Source of the DNA: an uncultured Prevotella sp.
GTDB lineage: Bacteria > Bacteroidota > Bacteroidia > Bacteroidales > Bacteroidaceae
Direction of reading: 5' to 3'
Length of the DNA stretch: 40,803 bases
Assembly (NCBI GenBank): GCA_944319945.1
Contig: CALUFN010000019.1
Coordinates: 1 to 40,803, forward strand
This document shows positions 24,560-32,827 of the stretch, in pieces (the first letter of the stretch is position 1; every line of letters begins with the position of its first letter). Both the position numbers and the translations under genes were made by a program. Below the pieces are notes generated by a model, which was not told where the DNA came from, did no database searches, and saw nothing but the letters and a program-made list of their open reading frames with translations.

Positions 24560-25036
24560 CTACAAGAAGCCTACGTAGCCCGACACAACGCGGTAAAGCA
24601 GCACTAACAGCATCCACGCCAGCGACACAGAGATGTGGCTGACGGTGCCCCTGAACGTATCGTCTTCAATGCCCGTGATCAGCGACAGGCCCAAGACCAA
24701 AGCGGCGAACCCCACTACGGAGGCCGCGAAGCCCACGGGAACGTAAAGCCGCCCGAGGCGGCGGTACATGCTCTGGGCGAAGCCGCCGATAACCACCGTG
24801 CGCTCAACGGCACCGCGGCGGAAGAGCCAACGGTAAAGTCCGCCGAAGATGATTACGGCGAGATAGACGAACGAAAGCATCGTACCGAAGTTTGTCCATT
24901 CGCCAAGCTCCAAGCAGCGCAGCGTGAACAGCACGCCTATGGGCACCCCGAAGAGCACGTCGACGCGGCCCGACAGCTTAGGGTCGCAGCTGAACCAAAC
25001 CAGCTTTTTCTGTTTTTTCCTCTTTCCGAACATCAT
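24560..25036 (-). CDS. small membrane protein, paralogue B of three
   Basis: A 158-residue protein with a basic N-terminus (MMFGKRKKQKKL) and four predicted hydrophobic segments. The shared cytoplasmic-loop motif is RTVVIGGFAQSMYRR. Relative to A and C it ends early (RVVSGYVGFL) and lacks the YYRS tail. Start is either of two adjacent ATGs. It lies 77 bases upstream of A and 26 bases downstream of C. Function unknown. Confidence 0.7.
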   Translation of the reverse strand: MMFGKRKKQKKLVWFSCDPKLSGRVDVLFGVPIGVLFTLRCLELGEWTNFGTMLSFVYLAVIIFGGLYRWLFRRGAVERTVVIGGFAQSMYRRLGRLYVPVGFAASVVGFAALVLGLSLITGIEDDTFRGTVSHISVSLAWMLLVLLYRVVSGYVGFL

Positions 25037-25062
25037 GTTATCTCTTTAACTTGCATATTTCC

Positions 25063-25560
25063 TTAGAAACGCCTGACCACCCGGCGCGTCCCCACGGGCG
25101 AACGGTAATACTGGCGGAAGGCCGTGAAGCGGTCGACAGCGATCTCGAAAAGCACCAAAAGCTCCCACAGATGACTTATGAAATAGCGCACGAACGCGGC
25201 TCCGCGGGCCATGCCCTCGTCAACGTATATGCCCGAGCAGACGGCCGACAGCACTAAGTAAACCGCAAGACCCGCGCCGAGCGTGACGGCGAGAAACAGG
25301 CGACGGCCCCTCAGGTAGAGACGTTCGGTCCAACCGCCGAGCCTGACAGTGCGCTCGATGGCCGTGCGCTTAACAAACCACAGGAGCACGCCGGCGATGA
25401 AGGCGAGCACGGAGATGCCGAGCGAGGCCAGGGCAAGAGTGCCGAACGCAACGTAATTATAGATCCACACGGGCTGCATGAGCAACCCCAAGCACACCGT
25501 CTGCATGCCAACGGGCTTGGGCGAACAGGAGAACGCTACGGTAATACGTCTTGATTTCAT
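25063..25560 (-). CDS. small membrane protein, paralogue C of three
   Basis: A 165-residue protein starting MKSRRITVAFSCSPKPVG with about four hydrophobic segments. The shared motif is RTVRLGGWTERLYLR, and the C-terminus has FRQYYRSPVGTRRVVRRF. The N-terminal FSCSPK parallels FSCDPK in B and FECSPV in A, so all three begin with the same short cysteine-containing strand. First of three tandem genes downstream of the SPFH gene, separated from it by array copy 6. Confidence 0.7.
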   Translation of the reverse strand: MKSRRITVAFSCSPKPVGMQTVCLGLLMQPVWIYNYVAFGTLALASLGISVLAFIAGVLLWFVKRTAIERTVRLGGWTERLYLRGRRLFLAVTLGAGLAVYLVLSAVCSGIYVDEGMARGAAFVRYFISHLWELLVLFEIAVDRFTAFRQYYRSPVGTRRVVRRF

Positions 25561-25591
25561 ACGATGGTTGTCTTTAATTTTTGATTAATCT

Positions 25592-25711
25592 GTAACACAT
25601 TGACCAACAACAGATTGCGCCACGCCCTGCAAAAAGCCGCCTTCGGTCTTGCGAAAGGTTGCCTTTCAGGCCGCAAAAGGCAGCCTCTTACCGTGCGAAA
25701 GGCAGCCTTTT
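25592..25711 (+). repeat. four-unit 22-bp palindrome array, copy 6
   Basis: The leader starts TAACACATTGACC at 25592 and carries an extra 12 bases before the first unit. Units start at 25631, 25653, 25675 and 25697: AAAAAGCCGCCTTCG, GAAAGGTTGCCTTTC, AAAAGGCAGCCTCTT, GAAAGGCAGCCTTTT. Orientation is opposite to the flanking minus-strand genes. Confidence 0.9.
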
Positions 25712-25747
25712 GCGAACCTGAATATTTGGCGCCGCGCGCCGCCCAGC

Positions 25748-25783
25748 CCGATTATGAATTATGCATTATGAATCATGCATTAA
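25748..25783 (-). repeat. 7-bp-period tract abutting the SPFH stop codon
   Basis: ATGAATT, ATGCATT, ATGAATC and ATGCATT follow in a 7-bp register on the plus strand and run into the stop codon of the SPFH gene. Near-identical tracts abut the stop codons at 32935 and 34292. Confidence 0.7.
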
Positions 25784-26755
25784 TTAATGGTTCAGCGTGC
25801 CGGTGTTGATGACGGGCTGGGCCGTGTCGTCTCCGCAGAGCACTACGAGCAGATTGCTCACCATGGCCGCCTTCTTCTCCTCGTCAAGGTCTACGATGTC
25901 GTCGGCCGAGAGCTTGTCGAGCGCCATCTTGACCATCGACACGGCACCTTCCACTATCTTCTCCCTCGCCGCAATGATGGCCGTAGCCTGCTGGCGGCGC
26001 AGCATCACGGCCGCAATCTCGGGCGCGTAGGCCAGATAGTTGATGCGCGCCTCTATCACTTCGATGCCCGCCATGGCCAAGCGCTCGTCTATCTTGGCCT
26101 CAAGCTCCTTGTTGATCTCGTCGCTGCCGTCGCGCAGGGTCAGCTCGTGGCCTTCCTGCTCGCCGTCGTCGTAAGCGTACTGGCCGGCCACCTGGCGCAG
26201 GGCGGCGTCGGCCTGTATGCGCACGAACTTCTCAAAGGCGTTCATAATGTTGGCAGTCTTGGCCCCGGCGGCGGCCGCATCAGTGGACGCCTTCGACTCG
26301 GCCATTGTCTGCGCGTCTATCTCGAACATGGCCTTATACGTATCCTTCAGCTTCCATACCAGCACCATGCCTATCATTACGGGGTTGCCCGTCTTGTCGT
26401 TCACCTTTATCGGCTCTGCGTCGAGGTTGCGGGCGCGCAGCGATAGCTTCTTGGGCGTGAGGAACGGGTGCACCCAAGAGTAGCCCGTGCGCGTGAACGT
26501 GCCACGGTATTTGCCGAAGAACATCATCACCCTCGCCTCGCCCGGCTCTACGAGCACGAAGCCGCAGCTCATGATGATGCTGACTATGAAGAGCACGATG
26601 CCCACCGTAGCAGCCACATCGTCGGCCCAACCGCCGAACACGGTGAACGCAAGCACTATGAGGGCGATGCTCACCGCGTAGACTAACAAGTTGAAAATAA
26701 GCATGCCGATGCCGTTGAGCACCTTGCCTGCGAACGCAAATTCTTGGTTTTCCAT
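25784..26755 (-). CDS. SPFH/Band 7 domain membrane protein
   Basis: Prohibitin/stomatin-type membrane scaffold. The 323-residue protein has two hydrophobic segments (about 14-40 and 45-70), then the SPFH domain from FVLVEPGEARVMMFFGKYRG onward. The coiled helical part follows (EINKELEAKIDERLAMAGIEVIEARINYLAYAP, with KELEAKIDERL as core), ending with SADDIVDLDEEKKAAMV. It is the first gene of a minus-strand series with three small membrane paralogues and a ribbon-helix-helix gene, suggesting a membrane-organising unit. Function remains inferred. Confidence 0.9.
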   Translation of the reverse strand: MENQEFAFAGKVLNGIGMLIFNLLVYAVSIALIVLAFTVFGGWADDVAATVGIVLFIVSIIMSCGFVLVEPGEARVMMFFGKYRGTFTRTGYSWVHPFLTPKKLSLRARNLDAEPIKVNDKTGNPVMIGMVLVWKLKDTYKAMFEIDAQTMAESKASTDAAAAGAKTANIMNAFEKFVRIQADAALRQVAGQYAYDDGEQEGHELTLRDGSDEINKELEAKIDERLAMAGIEVIEARINYLAYAPEIAAVMLRRQQATAIIAAREKIVEGAVSMVKMALDKLSADDIVDLDEEKKAAMVSNLLVVLCGDDTAQPVINTGTLNH

Positions 26756-26805
26756 AATCGTCTTATATTTTAATTGGTATTCTTTATGATATCATTTTGA
26801 TATTG

Positions 26806-26813
26806 CAAAGATA
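26806..26813 (-). promoter_or_regulatory. -7 element for the SPFH gene
   Basis: TATCTTTG on the minus strand, 50 bases before the start codon. The nearest upstream TTG is at 24-base spacing, wider than usual. Confidence 0.5.
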
Positions 26814-26922
26814 TGCGTTTTTCGATTACGTTGTTCACAAGGGCCATGATTATTAAAGTAAATTAACAACCACGAGCGTTCAAAACACGGAATTATGAAT
26901 TACGAATTATGAATTTATGAAT

Positions 26923-26930
26923 TAACTTTG
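26923..26930 (+). promoter_or_regulatory. -7 element of ribD, almost touching the start codon
   Basis: TAACTTTG ends 4 bases before the ATG at 26935, so the transcript would be leaderless or nearly so if this promoter is used. Just upstream lies a 7-bp-period tract (AATTATG, AATTACG, AATTATG; 26890-26922). Confidence 0.5.
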
Positions 26931-26934
26931 CACT

Positions 26935-27909
26935 ATGAACCAGCTTGAAACCGACGAAACATACATGCGCCGCTGCCTGCAATTAGCCGCAGGCGGACTG
27001 CATGGAGCCAGGCCTAACCCCATGGTCGGGGCGGTGATAGTGAGCGGACGTGGCCGCATAATAGGCGAAGGCTACCACATCCGGTGCGGCGAGGGCCACG
27101 CCGAGGTGAACGCCTTCGCATCCGTTAAGCCCGAAGACGAAGCCCAGCTGCCCGAGTCTACGATATACGTGAGCCTCGAGCCGTGCTCGCACTACGGCCG
27201 CACGCCGCCCTGCGCCGACCTAATAATAAGCAAAAAGGTAAGGCGCGCAGTGGTAGGCTGCGTTGACCCGTTCGCAAAAGTGTGCGGACGCGGCATCATG
27301 AAGCTGCGCGATGCCGGCATAGACGTGACCGTAGGCGTGCTCGAGCGCGAATGCAGGGAGCTTAACCGCCGCTTCTTCACCTTCAACGAGCGGCAGAGGC
27401 CCTACGTGGTGCTGAAGTGGTGCCGCTCGGCCGACGGCTACATGGACGACCACTTCAAGCCGACGATGTTATCTACGCCGTTCACCCAAATGCTCTGCCA
27501 CAAGCTGCGCGCCGAGAGCGACGCAATACTCGTAGGCCGGGTGACCGACGAGCGCGACAATCCCCGGCTGGACGTGCGCCTATGGAGCGGACGTAACCCG
27601 ATGCGCATAGTGATAGACCGCAACCGCCCCTTCACTCCTTCGGCCGACTTCTCACGTCCCGTAATCCCCCAGCTCTTCGCCTACCTGCATGACAAGGGCG
27701 TGCAGCAACTGCTCGTGGAGGGCGGAGCTGAGACCCACCGCCGCTTTCTCGAGAACGACGAATGGTGGGACGAGATACGCGTGGAGACATCACCAAAGAC
27801 CTTAGGAGGCGGCACCCGCGCCCCACGCCTGCCTGGCAACGCCGTGGCGGTAAGCCGCAGGGAATATGACGGAAACGAGATAATCATTTATGAAAAGGTA
27901 AAAAGGTAA
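26935..27909 (+). CDS. ribD: bifunctional riboflavin deaminase/reductase
   Basis: Catalyses the deamination and reduction steps after GTP cyclohydrolase II in riboflavin synthesis. The deaminase domain has PNPMVGAVIV, the zinc ligands HAE (55-57) and PC-x8-C (Cys84, Cys93; TPPC at 90-93). The reductase domain has LKWCRSADGYMD, RAESDAILVGRVT, QQLLVEGGAETH and TLGGGTRAP. At 324 residues it is somewhat short. Between RIVIDRN and the helix before LLVEGG, around 30 residues typical of relatives seem missing. The last codons (YEKVKR) and the stop lie inside an inverted repeat. Confidence 0.93.
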   Translation: MNQLETDETYMRRCLQLAAGGLHGARPNPMVGAVIVSGRGRIIGEGYHIRCGEGHAEVNAFASVKPEDEAQLPESTIYVSLEPCSHYGRTPPCADLIISKKVRRAVVGCVDPFAKVCGRGIMKLRDAGIDVTVGVLERECRELNRRFFTFNERQRPYVVLKWCRSADGYMDDHFKPTMLSTPFTQMLCHKLRAESDAILVGRVTDERDNPRLDVRLWSGRNPMRIVIDRNRPFTPSADFSRPVIPQLFAYLHDKGVQQLLVEGGAETHRRFLENDEWWDEIRVETSPKTLGGGTRAPRLPGNAVAVSRREYDGNEIIIYEKVKR

Positions 27910-28066
27910 GAAAATAAAAAGGTAAAAACACTCATGAATATGGATAAAAGATAAAAGGAATGGCGACGACACAAAAAGAAAACGCGCATCTGCGGAAAGA
28001 CCAAGTAGAACATGTGCAAATGACGGTTGCTTTTTTACCTTTTTATTTTTTCACCTTTTTACCTTT
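27893..28066 (+). repeat. inverted repeat with about 36-bp AT-rich arms between ribD and ruvB
   Basis: The left arm (27893-27928, AAAAGGTAAAAAGGTAAG...) and right arm (28030-28066, TTTTTTACCTTTTTATTT...) are reverse complements over roughly 36 bp with few mismatches, separated by about 100 bases. The left arm includes the ribD stop codon and encodes its last residues. Confidence 0.8.
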
Positions 28067-28077
28067 AGATTTTTTCC

Positions 28078-28085
28078 TACCTTTG
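28078..28085 (+). promoter_or_regulatory. -7 element for ruvB
   Basis: TACCTTTG fits TAnnTTTG, 22 bases before the ATG at 28108. The T-rich right arm of the inverted repeat lies directly upstream, where a -33 element would be; no clean TTG is seen. Confidence 0.5.
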
Positions 28086-28107
28086 CACCCGACAGAACAA
28101 CATCAAG

Positions 28108-29148
28108 ATGACAAATGACGACTTTGACATAAGGAGCAACACGCTATCATCGGCCGAAAAGGAGTTTGAAAACGCCCTTAGGCCGCTGCGCTTCGGCGAC
28201 TTCAGCGGCCAAAAGAAGGTAGTGGAAAACCTCGAAGTGTTCGTGGAGGCGGCCAAATACCGCGGCGAACCGCTCGACCACACCCTGCTGCACGGTCCTC
28301 CCGGACTGGGCAAGACCACGCTGAGCAACATCATAGCCAACGAACTGGGCGTGGGCTTCAAGCTGACCAGCGGCCCCGTGCTCGACAAACCCGGCGACCT
28401 GGCCGGCATACTGACCTCGCTCGAGCCTAACGACGTGCTCTTCATCGACGAGATACACCGCCTTTCGCCAGTCGTGGAGGAATACCTCTACTCGGCAATG
28501 GAGGACTACCGCATCGACATAATGATAGACAAAGGCCCCTCGGCACGCTCCATACAGATAGACCTGAACCCCTTCACACTGGTAGGTGCGACCACCCGCA
28601 GCGGACTGCTTACCGCCCCGCTGCGCGCCCGTTTCGGCATCAATCTGCACTTAGAGTACTACGAACCCGAGACGCTCACCAAGATACTGAAGCGCTCGGC
28701 CGGCATACTGAGGGTGCCAATAGACGACGACGCGGCCGTGGAGATAGCACGCCGCAGCCGAGGCACGCCCCGTATAGCCAACGCCCTGCTGCGCCGAGTG
28801 AGAGACTTCGCCCAAGTGAAAGGCACCGGACGCATCGACACCGCCATCGCACGCATAGCCCTCACCGCGCTTAACATCGACCAATACGGACTCGACGAGA
28901 TCGACAACAAGATACTGCTGACCATCATCGACAAGTTTCGCGGCGGTCCCGTGGGCGTGTCGACCATAGCTACAGCCATAGGCGAAGACGCCGGCACCGT
29001 AGAGGAAGTGTACGAACCGTTCCTGATAATGGAAGGATTCATCAAGCGCACGCCGCGCGGACGCATGGCCACCGAACTGGCTTACAAGCACTTCGGCCGC
29101 AACATGTACGGCTCAGGAGCGTTGGAGCAAGACCTGTTCGGGAATTAA
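28108..29148 (+). CDS. ruvB: Holliday junction branch migration ATPase RuvB
   Basis: Hexameric AAA+ motor that drives branch migration with RuvA. The 346-residue protein has Walker [10 protein letters not shown] (63-71), Walker B with DEIHR (114-118), the sensor block [18 protein letters not shown], and the C-terminal winged-helix domain ([22 protein letters not shown]-like [11 protein letters not shown]). Length and motifs are standard. It is followed by coaD and ybeY, though the inverted-repeat gaps leave open whether these form one transcript. Confidence 0.97.
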   Translation: MTNDDFDIRSNTLSSAEKEFENALRPLRFGDFSGQKKVVENLEVFVEAAKYRGEPLDHTLLHGPPGLGKTTLSNIIANELGVGFKLTSGPVLDKPGDLAGILTSLEPNDVLFIDEIHRLSPVVEEYLYSAMEDYRIDIMIDKGPSARSIQIDLNPFTLVGATTRSGLLTAPLRARFGINLHLEYYEPETLTKILKRSAGILRVPIDDDAAVEIARRSRGTPRIANALLRRVRDFAQVKGTGRIDTAIARIALTALNIDQYGLDEIDNKILLTIIDKFRGGPVGVSTIATAIGEDAGTVEEVYEPFLIMEGFIKRTPRGRMATELAYKHFGRNMYGSGALEQDLFGN

Positions 29149-29275
29149 GATTTAAGAGTTAAGAATTTAGGAAAATGGTCTTGAGGATAAAAAACCGCGA
29201 TGCCGTTTCTCTTAATTCTTGACTCTTAATTCTTAATTAATCACGCCCTAAATTCTTAACTCTTAATTCTTAATT
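29143..29275 (+). repeat. inverted repeat with 29-bp arms spanning the ruvB-coaD gap
   Basis: The left arm 29143-29171 contains the last ruvB codon and stop. Its reverse complement recurs at 29247-29275 with one mismatch, ending 6 bases before the coaD ATG. Between them another copy of the 7-bp tract (CTTAATT, CTTGACT, CTTAATT) occurs at about 29211-29238. Confidence 0.8.
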
Positions 29276-29281
29276 CAAGAC

Positions 29282-29752
29282 ATGACCGGAATATTCATAG
29301 GCAGCTTCGACCCTTTCACCATAGGCCACGACGCGATAGTGCGCCGCGCGCTGCCGTTGTTTGACAAGATCGTAATCGGAGTGGGCGTCAACGTGCGCAA
29401 GAAGTATCTCTATTCGGCCGAAGTGAGGGTGAAAGACATCGCCTCGCTCTACGCCGACGAGCCAAAGATAGAGGTCAAGGCGTACAGCGACTTGGCCGTA
29501 GACTTCGCCAAGCGCGAGGGCGCGCAGTATATAATAAAAGGTGTGCGCAGCATAAAGGACTTCGAGTACGAGCGCGAACAGGCCGACATCAACCGCAAGA
29601 TAGGCGGCATAGACACCCTGTTGCTCTACGCCGAGCCGCAATATGAAAGCGTTTCGTCAAGCATGGTGCGCGAGCTTATCCACTTCGGGCGCGACGTTTC
29701 GGAGTTTCTGCCGGGCAAACAGGAAGCAAGGAATGATGGGAAACGCCCTTAA
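29282..29752 (+). CDS. coaD: phosphopantetheine adenylyltransferase
   Basis: Fourth step of coenzyme A synthesis: 4'-phosphopantetheine plus ATP gives dephospho-CoA. The 156-residue protein carries the nucleotidyltransferase signature GSFDPFTIGH (7-16, the T/HxGH motif). IIKGVRSIKDFEYE and SVSSSMVRELIHFGRDVSEFLP are the other CoaD hallmarks. The usual length is about 160. Its ATG follows a 7-bp-period tract. Confidence 0.96.
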   Translation: MTGIFIGSFDPFTIGHDAIVRRALPLFDKIVIGVGVNVRKKYLYSAEVRVKDIASLYADEPKIEVKAYSDLAVDFAKREGAQYIIKGVRSIKDFEYEREQADINRKIGGIDTLLLYAEPQYESVSSSMVRELIHFGRDVSEFLPGKQEARNDGKRP

Positions 29753-29786
29753 CTCTTAACTCTTAATTATTAACTCTTAACTCAAC
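29753..29786 (+). repeat. 7-bp-period tract before ybeY
   Basis: CTTAACT, CTTAACT, CTTAATT, ATTAACT, CTTAACT in direct 7-bp register fill the coaD-ybeY gap and overlap the end of coaD, stopping 6 bases before the ybeY ATG. The unit is the same as in the ruvB-coaD gap. Confidence 0.75.
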
Positions 29787-29788
29787 AA

Positions 29789-30214
29789 ATGATTACCTAC
29801 AACGCAGACGGCGTGAAAATGCCGAAAATAAGGAAGCGCGAGACAACGGCATGGATAAAGGCCGTGGCCGCCGAATACGGGCGAAAGACGGGCGAAATAG
29901 GCTATATGTTCGTCAACGACGAGAAGATACTCGAGGTAAACCGCGAATATCTGGGGCACGACTACTACACTGACATCATAACGTTTGACTACGACGAAGG
30001 CGACACCGTCAACGGCGACATAGTCATTTCGCTCGACACCGTGCGCTCAAACGCCGAGATGCTGGGCAAGGAATACGACGACGAGCTTCACCGTGTCATC
30101 ATCCACGGCATACTGCACCTGTGCGGTGTCAACGACAAAGGCCCTGGGGAGCGCGAGATAATGGAAGCCGCCGAGAACAAGGCTCTTGCCATGCTCGCGG
30201 CGACTAAGGGCTGA
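29789..30214 (+). CDS. ybeY: endoribonuclease YbeY (rRNA maturation factor)
   Basis: Metal-dependent RNase acting in 16S rRNA 3' maturation and ribosome quality control. The 141-residue protein has NREYLGHDYYTDIITFDYDE (core LGHDYYTDIITF) and the metal site HGILHLCGVNDKGPGE (His106, His110). The canonical third histidine (HGxLHLxGYDH) is replaced: here the D116-K117 pair stands where DH would be. I believe this K variant occurs in other Bacteroidetes YbeY proteins, but cannot verify it here. Confidence 0.93.
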   Translation: MITYNADGVKMPKIRKRETTAWIKAVAAEYGRKTGEIGYMFVNDEKILEVNREYLGHDYYTDIITFDYDEGDTVNGDIVISLDTVRSNAEMLGKEYDDELHRVIIHGILHLCGVNDKGPGEREIMEAAENKALAMLAATKG

Positions 30215-30217
30215 CGA

Positions 30218-31549
30218 TCAGAAGTCCAATCTCCGGCCGCGATAGAAGTCGATAAGACTCACGTCGTACATATACTCGAACTTGGCGCGGGCAAGGTCGC
30301 TCTCGGACTTCAGCAGGTTGTTTTTCGACTCGTTGAACTCCGTGATGTTGGCCTTGCCGAACTCGTATTTGGCCGACATCAGGTTGAAGGCGGCCCTGTT
30401 GCTGCGCACGGCCTCAAGGCTGCTGGCATATTGCGCCTTAGCAGCCACGGCGTTGTAGTAGGCCTGCTGGATTTCCTTGTACAGGGTTTTCTTGACGTTT
30501 TCCAGCTGCAACAGCTGCGACTCTTGGTTCAGCCGGGCGGTGCGTATGCTATTGCGCGTGGCGAAACGGTTGAATATCGGCACGCTCAGGCTAAGCCCTA
30601 TGTATTGGCTGAAGTTGTTGCGAAGCTGCTTCCCGAAGCCGTCTGAATCGAAACCGCTTGTAGTGTAGTAGTTTGAACCAAGCCCGGCGGTAAGCGAGAG
30701 CGTAGGCCACAGTGCGCTCTTGGCCAGCTTTATGTTGACCTCGGCCCCCTTAAGGCGGTAAGTTTCGGCCTTAATCTCAGGCTTGAAGGCCACTGCTTCC
30801 TGGTAAATCTCGTCGGGAATGGGCAGAGTCTGCGCTCCGTCCACGGCGATCGCGGCGGTATCAGGACGCACCACGGCGAACCCTTCGGGCGTAGGCAGCT
30901 CGAGAAGCTGCGCCAACGAGAGCAGCGCAAGGCGGTAGTCGTTGTCCGCTTGGGTGTAAGTAAGGCGGCTTTGGGCGAGCGTTGCCTCCTGCTGGGCCAC
31001 CTCCGCGCCGCTCGCCTTGCCCGTGTCGTACATCTCGCGGAGGCGTTCGGTCTGCAGTGAGTCTATGCCTATCTGCCTAAGAGCAACGTCGCGCAGCTCC
31101 ATTGCGTAAAGTATCTGCACGTAAGCCTGTGCCACCTGCACGCTGATGTCGCCGCGCGCTTTTGCCAAGTCGGCCGTGGCGGCCTCGAGGTTGAGCTTGT
31201 TCAGTTCTATGGTGCGCGGTATGCGGAAGCCCGTGAAGAGTGGAACGCTCGTGCCGAGACTGAACGACGTGCTGCTCGTATTTTGGTTTGAATAGGTGTT
31301 TTCAGCCGTAAGTCCGCGTCCGAACGACCAGTTTTGCGCCGCCGAACCGTTCAAGTCGGGCAGTCGGCTGTTCTTAGCCGTGCTCAGTTCCACCTCGCCC
31401 TGCCGTCTCACAACGTCTTGCTGCTTCACCGTAATGTTGTTCTCTAAGGCGTAATCTACGCATTCGCGCAGCGTCCAAGCCTTCTGCTGCTGGGCCGAAA
31501 CGCCCAATACGCCCAGCATGAACGCTAAGATATATATTATCCGGTACAT
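30218..31549 (-). CDS. TolC-family outer-membrane efflux protein
   Basis: Outer-membrane exit duct of a tripartite exporter. The protein starts MYRIIYILAFMLGVLGVSAQ, a signal peptide, with AAAGGA just upstream; the frame continues to 31711 but that part lies in a repeat. The mature part has two TolC repeats: WTLRECVDYALENNITVKQQ at the start of the first, GAEVAQQEATLAQSRL in the first coiled hairpin, and a second repeat from about residue 230 ending with MYDVSLIDFYRGRRLDF. It is the last gene of the operon following the HlyD/MacA-like adaptor and MacB-like permeases. Confidence 0.9.
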   Translation of the reverse strand: MYRIIYILAFMLGVLGVSAQQQKAWTLRECVDYALENNITVKQQDVVRRQGEVELSTAKNSRLPDLNGSAAQNWSFGRGLTAENTYSNQNTSSTSFSLGTSVPLFTGFRIPRTIELNKLNLEAATADLAKARGDISVQVAQAYVQILYAMELRDVALRQIGIDSLQTERLREMYDTGKASGAEVAQQEATLAQSRLTYTQADNDYRLALLSLAQLLELPTPEGFAVVRPDTAAIAVDGAQTLPIPDEIYQEAVAFKPEIKAETYRLKGAEVNIKLAKSALWPTLSLTAGLGSNYYTTSGFDSDGFGKQLRNNFSQYIGLSLSVPIFNRFATRNSIRTARLNQESQLLQLENVKKTLYKEIQQAYYNAVAAKAQYASSLEAVRSNRAAFNLMSAKYEFGKANITEFNESKNNLLKSESDLARAKFEYMYDVSLIDFYRGRRLDF

Positions 31550-31570
31550 GGTTTTGGTCCTTTCTTTTTT

Positions 31571-31692
31571 AGAAGTTATAGAATTTAAAGGAGTTATCGC
31601 GGGCTTCGCCCGCTTAGAAGTTAAAGCCATTAGCCTTGCCGCATAAGCAAAAGATGCATTCGGCTTTAACTTCTCTAAATTCTTTAACTTCT
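31571..31692 (-). repeat. nested inverted repeats in the tolC-hlyD gap
   Basis: The outer arms 31571-31596 and 31667-31692 match as reverse complements at 23 of 26 positions and have 9-bp internal periodicity. Inner arms AGAAGTTAAAGCC (31616-31628) and GGCTTTAACTTCT (31662-31674) match perfectly over 13 bp. A further hairpin GCGGGC-ttc-GCCCGC sits at 31598-31612. These are alternative pairings within one gap. Confidence 0.75.
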
Positions 31693-31714
31693 TTAAATTC
31701 TTACGCAACAAGCA

Positions 31715-32818
31715 TTATTTCTCGCTCACTTTCTGCGGTCCTCTTACCTTCTCGCCCTTTTTCAGACCACTTTTTATCTCGATGTTGATGCCGTCGCTCA
31801 GTCCGGTTACCACCTTTCGGCGCTCGTAAGTCTTGTCTTCGCCGCTGCCTTTCACCACGTAGACGTAGGTGTCTTCGCCGCTGAACTCTATCGCGCTCTC
31901 TGGAACGGTCAGCACGCCTTTGGCGCTTTCAAGCTCTATCTCGGCGTTAGCGCTGTATCCAGAGCGGATGTCGCTGCCGGCGGGCACGGTCACTGCAGCC
32001 TTTATCTCAAACTGGTTGGCACCGTTGTTGTCGGTGGCCTTAGGCGAGATGTACTCGAGCGAGGCACCGAACTTCAGGTTCTGCAGTGCCCCGATGGTGA
32101 TTTTCATCGGCATGCCCGTAACGAGCCGGCCCACCTCGGTCTCGTCGATGTTGCCACGGAAGATGAGGTCGCCCATGTCGGCGACGGTCGCAATGGTCGT
32201 ACCGTCGTTGAAGGTGTTGCTGAGTATCACCGAGTTGCCCACCTTCACGGGCACGTCGAGAATGAGTCCGCTTATCGTCGAGCGTATCAGGGTGCTGCTT
32301 GCGCTGGCGTTGCTGCTCGAAACGCCGTCGCGGACCACCTCCAACGCGTCTATCGCGGCCTTCTTTTCCTCGCGCGCCTGGTCGAGAGCCTGGCGCACGT
32401 TGTCATACTCGTCGGCGCTCACGAGCTGCCTGTCGTAGAGCTTCCGCTCGCGCTCGTGGTTCACCTCGGCCTGCTTCAGGTTGATTTCGGCAAGACGGAC
32501 GCGCGCCTCGGCCGAGCTTAGCTGGCCCATGTCGGGTATCACCTTTACTTTGGCTATCACCTCGCCGGCCTCGACGGTTTCGCCGGCTTCCTTGTAGATG
32601 TCGGTTATGATACCGCTGATCTGCGGCTTCACTTCCACTTCGTCGCGCGGCTCTATGGTGCCGGTGATGACGGTTGTCTTGCTGATGTCGGTCACTTTAG
32701 GCGAAAACTCGTCGTAAGCTACCGGCTGCGGCTTCGACTTCATGTAGAGAAAGACGAACGTCCCGATGAACACGAGGACGATAACAGCCGCAAGAATTAC
32801 TTTCAAATACTTTTTCAT
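31715..32818 (-). CDS. MacA/HlyD-type periplasmic adaptor
   Basis: Membrane-fusion protein bridging MacB-like permeases and TolC. The 367-residue protein has one N-terminal membrane anchor (about 7-27). A lipoyl-type domain follows (EVKPQISGIITDIYKEAGETVEAGEVIAKV, core PQISGIITDIYKEAG), then a coiled-coil hairpin (LAEINLKQAEVNHERERKLYD onward) and beta-barrel/MP domains. There is no lipobox. It is encoded between the permease and TolC genes. The start codon lies just after a 9-bp-period tract. Confidence 0.9.
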   Translation of the reverse strand: MKKYLKVILAAVIVLVFIGTFVFLYMKSKPQPVAYDEFSPKVTDISKTTVITGTIEPRDEVEVKPQISGIITDIYKEAGETVEAGEVIAKVKVIPDMGQLSSAEARVRLAEINLKQAEVNHERERKLYDRQLVSADEYDNVRQALDQAREEKKAAIDALEVVRDGVSSSNASASSTLIRSTISGLILDVPVKVGNSVILSNTFNDGTTIATVADMGDLIFRGNIDETEVGRLVTGMPMKITIGALQNLKFGASLEYISPKATDNNGANQFEIKAAVTVPAGSDIRSGYSANAEIELESAKGVLTVPESAIEFSGEDTYVYVVKGSGEDKTYERRKVVTGLSDGINIEIKSGLKKGEKVRGPQKVSEK

Positions 32819-32827
32819 ATTGTTTCT

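Noticed and set aside
31550-31711. Upstream extension of the TolC-family gene
   Set aside because: It lies entirely within the nested inverted repeats, and a normal signal peptide starts at 31549.
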